64,000 nucleotides of DNA from Coriolopsis trogii (Eukaryota > Basidiomycota > Agaricomycetes > Polyporales > Polyporaceae), in NCBI GenBank assembly GCA_020543525.1, contig JAHYIO010000030.1, forward strand, positions 241,485 through 305,484, read 5' to 3'. Below the pieces are notes generated by a model. The model had not been told where the DNA came from, did not search any database, and saw only the letters and a program-made list of their open reading frames with translations. Shown one piece after another: positions 13,001-25,930 of the stretch. The translations under genes and the position numbers were made by a program. Within the stretch, counting starts at the first letter, position 1, and the number at the start of each line of letters is the position of its first letter.

Positions 13001-14094
13001 GGCGACCGCTCCTCAGTGTGGCGCAGCTTGATGACCGCACCCTGCCCGCCAATCGCATTGGCGGAACCTGGCAGAACGAGAGAAGTCTGGGGTGACATGT
13101 GCGCGCAGTAGTCAGTCACTTCAGGCCGCATGCATGCACATGCCGACAGACGTACCGTCACCCCTCCGGCTGCGCTCAGCTGATATGCGTCGTCGTGAGT
13201 GTTGAGGCCGTCGAGAGCACGCATCCACTGCAGGCGTGGCGTGTGTCAGCCATGATGCACGTACGGGTCCCGCCAAGGAGGGAGAAACGCGCACGGGTAA
13301 GACCGGTCCCTTGCGCGAGTTGCCATCGGAAGTACCGCTCAATGACGGCACAGAGTACACGCCTCTGTATGATCGTCAGCGTCGACGCGCGTCATGCGCA
13401 GGAGACACGCCACACACAAATGACTGTGCAAATCGACGATACTGTGCGCAGGCGGTCAGTGCATCATCCGGGGCGTTACGAGCAACCAGGTCGCACGTAC
13501 CCAGGGGAGATCCATTGGCCTTGGGCATCGACGCGGAATATGGCCTTGTCTGAGTAGAGGTCGCCGTATTGGCGACGGACATCTGGGTCGTTTGCGAAGC
13601 CGACGAGCTTGATCAGCCCACCGTCGAGGAGGATGTCGCCGTGTACGACTTCGTGGCCGTCGTCTCCTCCCGTCCATATCGTCGCGTTCTACATCGCACA
13701 ACATCACCATCAGAGAGTCCCGCTCATATCGACCCAGCGCGGTGCACAGAGCAATGTCGACGCGTACCGTGATGAGCGTCGGTCGCGTGCCAGGGACGAA
13801 CCGATCCGAGTACGAGCGCGTGTGGAAGTCGGGCGGAGGCCCCGGGCGGACGTCCAGCAGACGACACTTGTCCAAGATGTCCTCTGCGTGCAGCGGGACG
13901 TGTACAGCACGCTCGCGCCCACCTTCTCCACCACCAAGGCTCAGCAGGACGCGCGAGCACTGCACGAGAGCAAGGAGCACGACGGCCGATAACAGCGCTC
14001 GCAGACGACGCGACGCGACGCGGGGGTCGCGAGCCATGTTGGCAGGCTCGCCGCGCGCGAAGACGGGGAGTGTCTTGTCGTGGTGGTGGTCCAT
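10060..14094 (-). CDS. Membrane-anchored amidohydrolase-superfamily protein (fungal CE9-type)
   Basis: Start ATG at 14094 (MDHHHDKTLPVFARGE), stop at 10060-10062. The N-terminal region carries one hydrophobic segment (RALLSAVVLLALVQCSRVLL), so it is probably a type II membrane or secreted protein. Splicing about twelve short exons gives NATIWTGGDDG, then the first metal motif IVDLHSHL, then LNTHDDAYQLSAAGGVT, LVLPGSANAIGGQGAVIKLR, the second histidine pair VHTHCYE, AAFHHAHE, SDHPVLDSRFLLWEAQ and DADLVLWDSHPLALGA. This is the metal-dependent TIM-barrel hydrolase pattern of the fungal proteins often labelled carbohydrate esterase family 9. A second amidohydrolase-like half follows (LEGGSIAPGL, VLLEQNVTVGLGVDLADKAR), ending SPTRGIVNII. 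Key His and Asp residues are present and all checked introns are in phase, so it looks intact. The substrate is unknown; N-acetylglucosamine-6-phosphate deacetylase activity is only one possibility. Confidence 0.85.
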
Positions 14095-14516
14095 GGCCAA
14101 GCTTACGTTGACCTGGACTGCGTCGTGCGACGATGAGAACAAGTCGCGGGTGAGTGCGAACTCGGGGTCCCGTTGCGTGAGAGCGGCGCCCTGTGGCTGC
14201 TTCGGCCCGCCCGTACGGATACTGTACACCCAATGCAACACATACACACAATACGGGACGCCCCAATGGCCGAACGAGAGCTGCGAGCGCCCGTATCCTC
14301 GTCGCAGAGGGCGGAAATCACTCCGCGTTCGAGACGAGAAGAAATGGAATCGAGGGCAACGTACTACTACAGCGACGCCAGAGGAAATCGTATACTACTC
14401 GTGCAACCATGTCGTCACGCTCTGTAACGTAACTATAAAGAGTACCAAATAAGTACACGTAGGATACATCCTTTCAACCCACGAAAGCGACGGGACCACA
14501 CCCCGGCGCCGTGCGC
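14095..14516. other. Intergenic, likely promoter of the amidohydrolase
   Basis: A gap of about 420 bp between two genes on the same (minus) strand. It must hold the 3' end of the OPT gene's transcript and the promoter of the amidohydrolase gene. No clear TATA box was picked out. Confidence 0.4.
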
Positions 14517-17377
14517 TCAGTCGCTCAGACGGAGACAGTAGTCGGGGTTCCCCTTGGGATTCAGCGCCCAGGTCGGGAACGGCGTCGCGGTGCCCGACGC
14601 CCCGCCGACCGCGAACGAGTACACGAACACCATGATCTGCGTGCCGCCATCGAGCGCGGCGCTGAGCAGGAAGTTGTACTTGCGGAACCAGCGCGGGCGG
14701 TGCTTGCGCAGGTACCACTGCGAGAAGATCGCGACGGCGAGGGACGTCATCCAGCTCGAGTTGATCCCGACGGAGAGGTAGCCGAGCTCGGCGACGACGA
14801 CGGGCGTGAAGACGTAGTTGAAGCCCGCCTTGGGCCACAGCCGGTGCGCGATGTAGAACGGGATGGGGACGGCCATGCCCGCGATGAGCATCCACGGGAT
14901 GAACCCGTACCGCGCGCCCGGCGCGTAGAGCGGCTTCGCGAGCGCGCCCCACGAGATCGCGGCCGAGTTGTAGGACTGCACCTGCTGCCCGGACCACACG
15001 TTCGTGCCCTGCACGGCGAGCAGCACCTCGCGGTTCCCGTCGATGACGGAGCGCATGACGACGTAGTTGAGGATGCCCCCGATGATGCCCCCGATCGTCT
15101 GCACGGTGAACGTCGCGCGCGGGGGCAGCTTCGTGTACTGGCCCAGCTTCAGGTCGCGCAGCATGGAGAGCGTCAGCTGGTACGTCTGGTAGCCGTAGAG
15201 CGTGAAGAACATGTTCGCGACGGGCTTGCCCGGGATCATCGCGCCCCCGACCATCTGGATCAGGAACTGCAGCGAGGGCTGGTACCCGACCGTCGCGTAG
15301 AGCGTCCCGAGCACCGGCACGAACGCGGCTGAGAAGATGAGCGCGACGATGAAGCCCCACCAGGGCAGGCCAGAGTCCGCGGCGTAGAGCAGGCCGAGGC
15401 CGAGCGCGAAGGTGATGACGAAGAGGATCAGGAACCACCAGGTCGGGACCTCCTTGTACACCTTCATCTTCTGGTAGTGGGCGTCCTGGCACTCCTGAGT
15501 GCGTACGTTCCGGACGATGTTGTACACATCCTTAAAGTGCCAGATGAAGAAGTGCGTGAGGGCAGCTGTGGCGTAATATTGTGAGCACGCGTTAGACGGA
15601 TCACCGGGAACGTTACTCACTGCCGATGTACGCTGTGCGAGAGAGCTGGTAGAGCGTCTGCGAAGCAGCGTAGTACGGGAGACCTTCCTGCTCGAGCTTC
15701 GTGCTGTTGAGCGTGAAGTCGTCGTTGAGGATCGCAAGCTGGTCGTACTGCGTGCCGTTCTCGTAGAAGAGGAGCTGAGACAGGAAGGGGAAGTTCTGGG
15801 CGTGCCATACGTTGCGAGCATAGCAGGCGCAGAACGCGAGACTGGAGAAGTCACAGAGTCAGCTCACACTATCCTTGGCAAACGAGCGCGCACACGTACA
15901 TGCAGACGACGACACCAGAGTAGAGCGAGAGTTGGGTCGCGAGAGGAGTGAAGAGCGATCCGATCGCGCCACCACCAGCACCGATGTAGTTCCAATCGAG
16001 CGAGAGAGCGAAGAGGCCAAGACCCTCGTTTCCGGCAGCACCGCCGAAAATGCTGCAAACAAGCGTCAGCGAAACATGACCGAAATGCAATGAACGTTGA
16101 GAAACACGCACCGAGTGACCCACGCGCTCTTCTGAGCCGCAAGACAGAAGATGGAGATACCGGTGAGAGTGCTAGATAGCGCCGGATGTCAGCGATGCGA
16201 CAAGCACGGAAGCGACATTTTGGACGTACGGAGCGATGTACTCCGGGAACCATTCCCAAACAAAGATACCGACGAGCACGCTCCAGAAGAAAACACGGCG
16301 CTTTCTCTGGAGGAAGATGCCCTTTCCACGGTGCATGGCGTCGAAGAGCTGTACCTGGGGCATGATGAATGGGTACAAGGCCCAGGTCGGGTAGACGAGG
16401 TAGTCCCGGGCGAGACCAGTGAGACCGTAGCCGATAAGCTGGGAAGCAATCAGCCTGTATGCGGGGCGTGAGTAACGGGGCTTCAAAGGAATGACGAAGA
16501 CGTACGTGAAGATGCCAATCGCGGGGTTGACCGCGACGTGGTAGTAGAGGTCCTGAGCAGCAAAGACGGAGATGGCGATTGCCTGGTCTGACGCCGTAGT
16601 CTGATCAGGGGAGGTGAATTCCATCAGTCAAATTGAGCGCGGGCGCAGCACATGTCAACACTGACCGACATGATGCTAATAGCTACATGTTCCTTGATGT
16701 CTGCGGGCGGTGGCAGCGTGTGAGCATGATGTGGAGACAGGGAGAGAGGGAGAGAGACGCACTGAAGGGACCAGGATTGAGAAAGCGCCAGAACCAGGTG
16801 TCGGAGGTGCGGAACCTCTCCATGGAATGTCCAGGGCCAGGGAGGACTATCTCAAGACCGCGACCGAGGATGTAACCAAAGACCTGGAGGAAGAGGCCAG
16901 AGACCTGGACGGTTTGAGGCCGAAAGTACTACAGGACATGGGAGGAAGAACGAGGGAAGCACGTCAGATTACGGGAGAGGAAACGTGAGAGAGGGGGAAG
17001 ACGTACGAAAAGCTCGCCGAGGACGGCGGCGAAGCAGGAGAGGCCGAGGCTGAGGAAACAGGTCCGGAAGGTGAAGATGGGGAGAGTGGGATCGTCTTCG
17101 AGGGAGACGAGACGGAGGGCGTAGTCCTGCTCTGTCTCGATAGGACGCTCCTTGCCGGACTCATCCAAGTCGATAGCACGGACGTCTTCGGAGACCTGGA
17201 GGGGGAGTTGGGGAACGCAGATATGAGCAGAGAGGGAGCACGTACATCACCGATCTCGTTCACATCGACCTTGCCATCGAGGACGGGGAGGACGTCGATG
17301 GGACCTTTCTCGTTGACGATGTCCGACTTCTCGTCGAGGGCGGAGACGTCTGAGGTCTTGCGCTCGATTGTGGCCAT
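14517..17377 (-). CDS. OPT-family oligopeptide transporter
   Basis: Proton-coupled importer of small peptides, or of glutathione or metal-peptide conjugates, in the plasma membrane. The hydrophilic N-terminus (MATIERKTSDVSALDE, start 17377) is followed by many hydrophobic segments: FRTCFLSLGLSCFAAVLGEL, VFGYILGRGLE.VLP (OPT signature), AQDLYYHVAVNPAIGIFTYV, IFGGAAGNEGLGLF, WWFLILFVITFALGLGLLYA and others. The C-terminal signature is FPTWALNPKGNPDYC. At least eight introns split the N-terminal half, while the last exon (about 14517-15560) is long and open. An alternative in-frame start lies at 17413 (MTPAPPDGLFIN). I prefer the second Met because its downstream sequence looks like the normal OPT start. 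No disabling change was seen. Confidence 0.9.
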
Positions 17378-20300
17378 GTTGATGAACAACCCGTCCGGGG
17401 GAGCGGGAGTCAATGGCAGTGAGGGCGTCGTGAGAGGAAGACGGGAGCCTCAAGGGAAGGTGAGGACATTGAGCCGGGTTTATAAAGAGATGCGGCGGAG
17501 AGAAGAGGAGCTTCGGAGCTATGGTGGGGAGATGATGCTAAGTTGGACCCGGATTAGGTAGACCAGGAACGCGCTGGAGGATAAGGAGACCATATGGATG
17601 GCAATGGGATTGATCACAGACATTCGCCACGCGCTGTTTGCAGTCGTCCAGGGTCCGAGGGTGCGGTCGAGATAGCGGCCGGCCGGTCTCAGAGTCTCAG
17701 GGCCCGGAGCTCGGAATGACACTACGTTCTCGTCCAGCCTTGCCCTTGCGGTACTTGGCTCGCACTGATTCGAGGCTGGCAAACGACTAGGACTCTGGCG
17801 GAGGGAGGACTGCATGGACGATGCGGGGTGGTGTCCAAGACACGAAACGGAGGCCGTGCGATAGGCCCGCGACGAGATCTGCGATCGCACACGATATGGA
17901 TGGGAGTCGTGCGAGGCTGAGGCTCCAGCTGTGGCTGCAGTTCGTGTGAGAGTCGAGGGAGGAGAGATCAGAGCATCGTGCCAGGTTCCCATCAGCACTG
18001 TATCGCATCCTCCCGGCCCGCCCTAGCTCCGACCTGGTGAGCAGGAAGCATCGTTTGAATACAACCGCGTACCTTGCCGCATTCAACAGAGAGCCGCCAG
18101 AGGACGTGCTCCAGCTCCGGAGTGAGCGTGAAGGAGAGAAGAGAGGAAAACGGTACTTGTCGATCGGCGGTGGCCACGTGCGGTTGTTTGTGAGCCACGA
18201 GGAGCGACAAGCACGCCAACGTTACTTGAATGTTGTTCCTCCCTCACCGCCACCACACACCTCCTCCCCACCACGCCGTCGGCAGACGCACTCGCCTGCT
18301 ATGTACGCGGTGAGTATACTCCTTCCGCTCTCCGCAGATACAGCAGCCAAACATTTCATGGACTGATCTCGTGCTCCTTCAAGTGTTTGGTTCTGTTCGA
18401 GCGCGGCTCTCTGAAAACAAAAGCACGCCCGTATCTTTATCCTATCTCCACATGGTCTTCGACGTCTGCGGCGCCAGCCAGCACCGCCATCCGTCACTCT
18501 CTTACCAGACGCTCCCCCCTAACCCCTCCAGGCCCCGGTCTATCATTTTCCTCCTCCGCCTTCCCATGCTGCGTGTTCCTTGCCCTCGCAGCTCACCCTT
18601 CCTTCTCGCTCTTCGAGAATATCCTGTCTCGTGCCTCAGTGCTGTGCCTACTATCCCTCACTCTATCGGCACCGATCTTCTGCATTTTTCCCGAGATATT
18701 TCCCACTGATATACGTACGTGATCCCCTTCATGCATCCTCTGCTTTCGCATTATCGTGCGGCCCGAGCAGGCCCGCCAGCTGCGGCCCTCAAACAACCCG
18801 CCAGCGTCGTGCGGCTGCCGTGCAGTCCACCGCTGGAGCCTGACCGTCGACCAGCATCGGATCCCAGCCAGGAGCCATAGGGAATGATTGTCGGTGAGCG
18901 TCCTCCACCCTTCCCAGACTTGGTTTAGACGGCCAGCCTCGGGTGTTTGCCGCGGCACGGCCTCGATCTGCCACGGGCCAGCACCCAACTCACATCAAAA
19001 CCATCTGTCATCTCTCCCGTGTCTCGCTCGCACGCCAAGTCCCCGCAATATTGTGCTAAACCATTGCGCTCCTCAGGGCTCAACCACCCTCCCCTCCGTG
19101 ACACTCTGCGCAGTGCGGGTTGAATGGCCTTCCGACAAGACGGCACGAGGTATCTGATAAGCCTTAACAGCTCCAGCTGCTTGCTTGCTCCACCGTGACC
19201 GTTGTGTGGTCATCATCCGATTCATCGACTCCAAGCTCCGGTACGTCTGCTGAATCCATTGCTTGTGGTCAAGATCCCCACGATTACATACACCGGTACT
19301 CTGAAGTTGGCCGTGTCTCGAATTCTCTCATACTCTTACGAGATCCCGTACGCGCGCAAGTGCTCGCCGTCTAACGGTCTCCTGGCAAGACGAGCGTGCA
19401 TTATACGATCATAGCCGGGGCGCGAAGGTATGCCCGACGCAAGCTGGTACCCATGCAAGCCATCTGTCCTTGACCGCCTCGACCTATCATACGCAGTACC
19501 CTTCCTTCTCTTGGCAAGTGCCGTCTTTCGCTGCCGATGTTCGTTTGGTGTGTTACGCCAGCCCGCTCGCCTCCCTCTACTGCCACCGCTTCTCCTATCT
19601 CTGGCCGCCGCATATATGCGCTTGCTCGCGGCAAATGCACCTAAACAACATGCGGAGGCACAAGGCTTGACAAAGACCTTACCGGCTACACCCACCGCTC
19701 CCGTCGCAAGCTCCGACAGCGTTGTCCGCCGTTCCAATTGCGAAGAGCAGCTCAGTACTACAGTCTGCGCGCAACGCTCATATTCGATTGGCGTCGACGT
19801 CGACGGGTATACACGGCAAGGAGCCAAGATACGCAAAGCGTTCGTGCGTCATCTCAAGTTCAAACTCTCTCCCCGCCGTTCTCCTTCTCCGTCTCCGTCT
19901 CCGTCTCCTCCCCCGGCCACCGGCTCGAACGTCTCCTCTGTCTTCGGCCTCTTACCACGCTTACTGCCCGGTGAGTCCCTGCCGCCTCGGATGGAGACTG
20001 CGCGTCAGTATGCAAGTCATTCACGGACCCACTTTGTGCGTCGAGACACAGCAGGCTCGCTGCTAGTGCTCTATTACACGCCATCCGGCGACCGAGGCCG
20101 TCTAGCTCCAAGCATCAAGCCTGAGCGTGCTCGCCAATGTCAGCACGCCGCTGCCCTACGGTCGTCCGAGAACCTGGCCCTGGCCCCTGGCCCCTGGATC
20201 CTGGTGCATATGGACGGACGTACGCAGGACCGACCCGTGCGTACTCTCCGACCAACCCATCCTCTATACGATCAACACCCGGAGACCCGAGTCAGGTCCA

Positions 20301-20987
20301 ATCGCGAGACGCCGATGGTTGGGAACTGAGGTCGACCAGTCACCGGGCGCGTCGACGATCTGGTTGCCTCGATGCCAGTGCAGGTCAACGCTCGCGAGAC
20401 CGGCCGTCAAATCCAACATGGACAGCAGTGGACACTGGACACTGGACGGCCGCCGCTCCCGGGCCGTGAACGTCGTGCGGTATGTATGCTCGGTGGCCCG
20501 CGGCACGTCTCGACCGGTCAAATGCGCAACGGAACGTGCAGTCCCGGTGACGAACCAACTCGTCACTCTCACGCTCGGAATCCCTGGAAAGCACCTCCAC
20601 TCTCGCATCAAACCGGTATCGGACCGGGTCTGGGGGACCCACACGCGCACACAGCTCTCGCTAGCTGTGACTTCAAGTGTAAGATCACAAACGCTCCCCT
20701 TCGAGCACACGGCTCCGCGCCCAGCGAGGACATCAGACACGCCGATTCCATTAACACGCTATCTACTTTTCAAAGAAACACATGAGTCGTGATGTCATCC
20801 GTAACGTTCTCGGCCAGAAAATTCGTAAGCTATCGGTACGCGATATCGAGCTTCGCGGACCAAACACCAAACACCATAAATACCCGCCCCAACATTTACC
20901 CACAAGCACACCGAACGACCCATGCACGGAAGCCCCTCGTCATCTACTACCTGCGCATCCACCTAGCACACAAACCCCACTCACCCC
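17378..20987. other. Intergenic, no supported gene
   Basis: A 3.6-kb gap. It is pyrimidine-rich on the plus strand around 18.2-18.7 kb, which suits a promoter. A 299-codon plus frame at 19430-20329 has a Ser/Pro dipeptide run and no family resemblance, and I do not believe it. No transposase, tRNA or clear repeat was found. Confidence 0.4.
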
Positions 20988-23651
20988 TCATACAGGGTTC
21001 CTTTTCTCCTCAGTCGGCTGCTCAGGCGCAGGCGCAGGCGCGGCACCGCTCGCAGCAGAAGGCACGCTCCGCTCGCCCTTGAGGTCCGCCGCGTCGACCG
21101 CGTTCTGCTTGTCGCCGAGGTACCAGTTCGGCATGAAGAACGCGAGCGCGAGCGGCACGACCGACAGCACCGTCGCCCCGATCAGCAGCAGCTTCATCAC
21201 GTCCCCGTACGCTGGCGTGCGATCCTCGTCAGCCCCACCGCACCGGACACTGTCAGACGGGAGGGGAGAGGGGAGACTCACCGGCGATGACGCCCTGCCG
21301 TACGGGATCGTCGTACGAGAGCGCCATGACGTCCGTGATGCTTCCGAATAGCTCCGCACGGACCGTCGCGTTCACGTTCGGCAGGTGCTCCGCCAGCTTC
21401 TGCGGCATCGTGTTCGTCCAGATCGCGCCCGCTGCAACGCCAGTTCAGCACGGGAATCGCACGAGAGAGAAAGAGCGAGAGCACTCACCGACAGCGCTGC
21501 CGACGGCCCCGCCAATCTCCGTCCAGAGGAGGACCATCGCGGTCGTGATGGCCATGTCGACGTGCGGGACGGCCGCTTGGGCAGCGACGCTCGAGCAGAC
21601 GGCGGCGAACCCTCCGCCCATACCCTGGAGGATCTGGGTCCAGACGATCTCGGCGTCCGAGCCGTTTGCGCCACGCGAGTGAATCATGAGGCCCACGCCG
21701 CTATTGTACACACCATTTCGTCAGCATCCAGCAAGGGAGGCATAGAGAGGGGTGTCTGAGATGCAAACGTACAGGAGACGGATGCAGAGGCCGACGATGA
21801 GGATGTACTTGTACCGGTGGAAGTAGCGCATGGCAATGCCGGCACAGATGCCGAACACGGTGAGCGCGACGGACTGCGTCTGATTAAAGTACGTCGCGTC
21901 CTCGAGCGACCAGGGCTTGGTGATGAGGATGAACGAGTACAGGTAGGTGAGGGAGAGGTAGAATGAGAACTGTGTGAGCCACGACGGATGTCAGGATGAG
22001 TATAGAGAGCGGTGGCGTTATTGAGCACTCACGAAGTCGAAGAACCCGATCCAGGCGGCGATGACCACCGTGCGGTTGATGAGGAAGCGGCGCGCGAGGA
22101 TCGGCCGGGCAGCGAACTTGAACTCCCAGAAGACGACGACGGGCATGAGGACGATACCGACGACGATCATGGCAATCATCGAGGCTGCAGGAGCACCCAT
22201 GTCAGGCTCGTTCAAGTACAAACTTGGGGCAATGCTCACGGTTATGCCAGCCACTCTTCGCGCTCCGTGCGAGGGTGAGCGGGAGGAGGATGAGCGCGAC
22301 GCTGGTGCCGACAAGGGCGAGGCCGACGACGTCGAGTTGCTGGGCGAACGTCCAAGCCTTCTTGTAGAAGGGCTCGCCGTTGTTAGAGTTGACGACCGGC
22401 ACGAGACCGAGCCTCTTTGCCTTGCGCTCCGCCCAGAAGAGAGTCACGATGAGCGGAGACAGGGAAGCGGGCACGAGGATGGCAAACATGCCGTCTGCGA
22501 GTACACAAGTGAGTATATGCGAAGGGAACGGTATGAGAGAGACGTGTACGTACAGCCCCAGCGCCAACCTGCGCCTTCGAGGACACCGGTAGATATCTTG
22601 GACCCGATGAACGCATTGATGATGAAGGGGGAAGAGGTGAGACCAGAGACAAGTCCTCGCCATTTCAGGGTCGTGATGTCAGCAACAATGACGGACGTCA
22701 AGAGTTGCAGGCCACTGAGGATGTATGTCAGCGCTGTGAGGGAGAAGAGATAGCCTGGTTGTCTCAGACTGGTGTGCGGTCAAACTCACGTATAGCCACT
22801 GGACGAGGAGCGGTCAGCATACTCGACGTAAATGGATACCACGTATAGGACTCACATGGCATAGAGAATGATGCCTGCAGCGAGAGCCCCGACATTGTGC
22901 GTGCCGGCGATGACGATGTAACCGAGGACGTAGAACGTGACTGTCGTACAGATGGCGTCAGTGCATATGAACACAAAGATCGCGTTCGGGTGCAGGGCGA
23001 GTGTGTACGGTCATCGCGTGCGCGACATCTGCCGTGGGCGAGACATGTGCGCGCAAGTGCCGTAAGTGCACGCCAACCCGACGCTGTGGGATTGGAGAGC
23101 GCGGGAGCGACTTACGGACGACGAGGTAAGCCTGAGCACGGGACCTGACGTCGGCAAACTTGGCGATCACAGGCTTTCCGCAGGCGACTGGGAGGGAAGC
23201 AGTTAGTGTCGGACGGGTGGAAGAGATGAGTGTGTCCACTGACTGATGACGGACTGGGCGACCTGGATGGTGGAGATGAGACTGTGCTTGTCGTAGGCGG
23301 AGGTGGCGAAGGGGAGGTAGTTGTAGGTCGTCTGGCCGTCGAGAGAGTAGATGTAGGATGCGAGACCAATCCTGTCAAAGACGTCAGGAAGATGTCGCGC
23401 GGGGACTATATGCGGGAGAAAGCCGGCAGGGTGGGAGACGACGGTGCGGGGAGGAGGTGGACGTACCCAACGAAGAGCCACCACTTTGAGTAACGGCCGT
23501 AGACCTTCTCGGCAGCCTCGACGGCCCTGACCCCGAGGTGGGCGTCCTCTTCAGCCTGGATCTCCTGCTCGAGCTGCTTGGGGAGCTTGGGGACGGCGTC
23601 CTCGGGGAGGGAGTCGTGGACGGAGCCGGCTCTCTTCTCGTCGTAGGACAT
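20988..23651 (-). CDS. MFS transporter of the siderophore-iron (SIT/ARN) type
   Basis: Major facilitator with about 14 predicted membrane spans that imports ferric siderophores in fungi. It starts at 23651 (MSYDEKRAGSVHDSL) with an acidic cytosolic tail, then WWLFVGIGLASYIYSLDGQ followed by TTYNYLPFATSAY. The LDGQTTY-type motif in span 1 is typical of the SIT group. Later segments include FADVRSRAQAYLVV (loop 2-3 motif), YVLGYIVIAGTHNVGALAAG, WRGLVSGLTSSPFIINAFIG and VWTQILQGMGGGFAAVCSSV. The C-tail is Ala/Pro/Glu-rich and ends EEKRNPV. At least eight introns are present, all compatible with GT..AG. No siderophore biosynthesis gene is in the window, so xenosiderophore uptake is plausible but unproven. 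Confidence 0.87.
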
Positions 23652-24728
23652 GGCGGCGGGGGGAGGAGGGGGGAGGGAAGGGACGAGCGAGACATGAGGG
23701 CTGATTGGGAGTGCTATATACTTTCCGAACCGTGGCTGGATCAATTTGGGAGGAGGGAGAACAGGGCGTAGATCGCTCGCCGCGTCATATCTTATCAGAT
23801 ATTGCCATGTCTGGCCGCTCGCTTATCAGATAATCCCACCAGGCCCCATCATTCTCTGTCACTCCCCCTCTCCTCTCTCCGAACATCTCCGAATCTTGCA
23901 TGTCTCGTCCGACTCTCCTCTCGTCCCCTTTCACGCGCGAGACGGCGAAGAGAGAGCAGAGAGCAGCACGAGTCGTGCCAGCGTAGATAGACGCGCGAAA
24001 CAGGCAAGACGACCGGCGGCAATTTGGTTGATCGAAGATCGGCGAGGGCGATCTCTATACTCACCTCCTCTTCATCAACGCACACGTGCAATGTCACTCT
24101 CTCACCAACCTCGCAGCGCAGACGGGTTCATGCTGTCATGGAGGGCTCATACGACCTGGCACGCACACTGCCGTCCCCGCCCTGCGCGGTACCCATTGTC
24201 AGTCCATTTTTCCAATTTCTGAGCGCACGCGAGCCGCCGGACATGAGCACGGAGAGCAAACTTCTCGATCGGGTATATGTACTTACGAGCCCACTTCAGG
24301 CACTACCACTCACGACCTTTCCTTGGCTCGGTCCAGACTGCCTTCGTCATCTCCACCACCCCTCCGCAGCATCGCCAACCACGTTTTCTCCAAGTCGGGA
24401 GTGCACCTCTCCCGACGCCCGTACCTCGCTCCAGTCTTCTCTTCTCTCTTCTCTCCAATCCGGTCCCACCAGTGAAGCATGTGCCAGCCGCCGTTCACCC
24501 TGACCGACCTGGATCGGGAGCGTTGACTCCCGGAATTCGTCTGCCTAGCTAGGGAAGACACACCGGTATGTTCGACCTCGACCCACCCCCGCTACACGCA
24601 CGCCGTGCGTGCGTCGATGCGCAGGTGCAGAACGCAGAACGCCGGCCACTCGGGCTCGCATGCTATCGGTATCGGTCTCGCGAGTCCCCTCCAGGCTACG
24701 AGCGAGAGGAAGAAGGACTGGTTGCTGT

Positions 24729-24771
24729 GCAGTGAGCAGTGAGCAGTGAGCAGTGAGCAGTGAGCAGTGAA
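24729..24771. repeat. Heptamer microsatellite (GAGCAGT)n
   Basis: About six perfect tandem copies of the 7-mer GAGCAGT. The unit is not a multiple of three and is not in a gene. Confidence 0.95.
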
Positions 24772-24966
24772 CGCATACGCACGAGCCTCGCCTGCGCCTC
24801 GGACGCCGCGCGCGCGTTCTCTGCCCCGCCCTGACGCAGGATGGATACTAGATAGGCATAGGGGGGACGGGAAGGTGGGACTCGTATACCGTGCGTATGG
24901 GGGCGTCGACGGAAAGGACGGTCGACTCTGACCTCGATGCCGCCGTCCCCGGTCGGCCAGCCAGAC

Positions 24967-24990
24967 TCTGACTGACTGACTGACTGACTG
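24967..24990. repeat. Tetranucleotide microsatellite (GACT)n
   Basis: Roughly six tandem copies of CTGA/GACT. Intergenic. Confidence 0.95.
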
Positions 24991-25930
24991 TTGTGAACGC
25001 ATCCAGCGCCGCTGATCCAGACGTCCCGCCCCGGAGTGCGATGGTGCAGCGAAGAGAAGGAGAAGACGCGTACGCGCGGTGCAAGATCAGTACATATCCT
25101 GCACCGGTGGGATCTGGACCTCGAGGGGTTTGTTCAGCGTCTTTGTACGCTCCAGATCATGGCAGAGAGGAACGCAGCGTGAAGCGAGGCCACCTGGACT
25201 AGTAGGGACGGTGGGCGGTCCCGCTGCCTCCGTCGCGCGAGCCGTGTTCGAGCGCGGCGGCCGAGTGGTCGAGAAGTCTCTACGTAGGGATCCGGAAGAG
25301 GGCTCGCAAAGGGTTCTATGGCTATCTGAGGCAAGGGGGCGTCGCGGACGGCGCATCTGCTTCGGTGGTTGTGTCTGCATGCATGCGTGGTAGTGAGGAG
25401 GGGGCTGAGAGGTGAGTGCTGGGCGAGTGGAGTAGACTGGCAGGGTGGACAAGGACGTCGACGTCGACAAAGGGAAGGCCAAGGCGTCGCCTACGACCCC
25501 TGCACCTTAGGAGCCTGACAAGGTGACGGGCGATGTGAAGCCACAGCGGCCATGATTATAGAATGCATCGCATAGAGTATAACAGACAGGACAGTACAGA
25601 GGGCCTCGGTACGAGTGTACGACGGGAACGGGATCCGGGTAACGACGACGACGACGACGAACATTAGGAGGTAGAGAGAGTATAGATACAGATACAGATA
25701 CAGCCGTCCACTATCGTATCCAACAACAGCCGGGGCATGCGCGGGGTGGCGCGATGAGTAGGAGGAAGTGTGTACAGTACGTTGCGCACACGGTGCGCGA
25801 GCGAGGCAGAGTCGGCAGTCACGGACCTTGCGCCAGGAAAGGTCCTCCAAGAGTCCCAAACATATACACCGGAACGAACGTCATCAAAGCCAGATGAGCG
25901 AGCAGAAAGCAGGAACGCGAGGGAGAGAGC

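Larger units (their letters stand above)
23652..25930. other. Intergenic with simple repeats
   Basis: A 2.3-kb gap with no supportable gene. It holds the simple repeats listed separately and short GA/CGA-rich tracts around 25630-25700. It contains the promoter of the SIT-type transporter next to 23651 and the 3' end of the gene at 25931. Confidence 0.5.

Noticed and set aside
19430..20329. 299-codon plus-strand open frame as a gene
   Set aside because: No family resemblance, a low-complexity Ser/Pro dipeptide run, no supporting intron pattern, and several overlapping open frames of similar quality.
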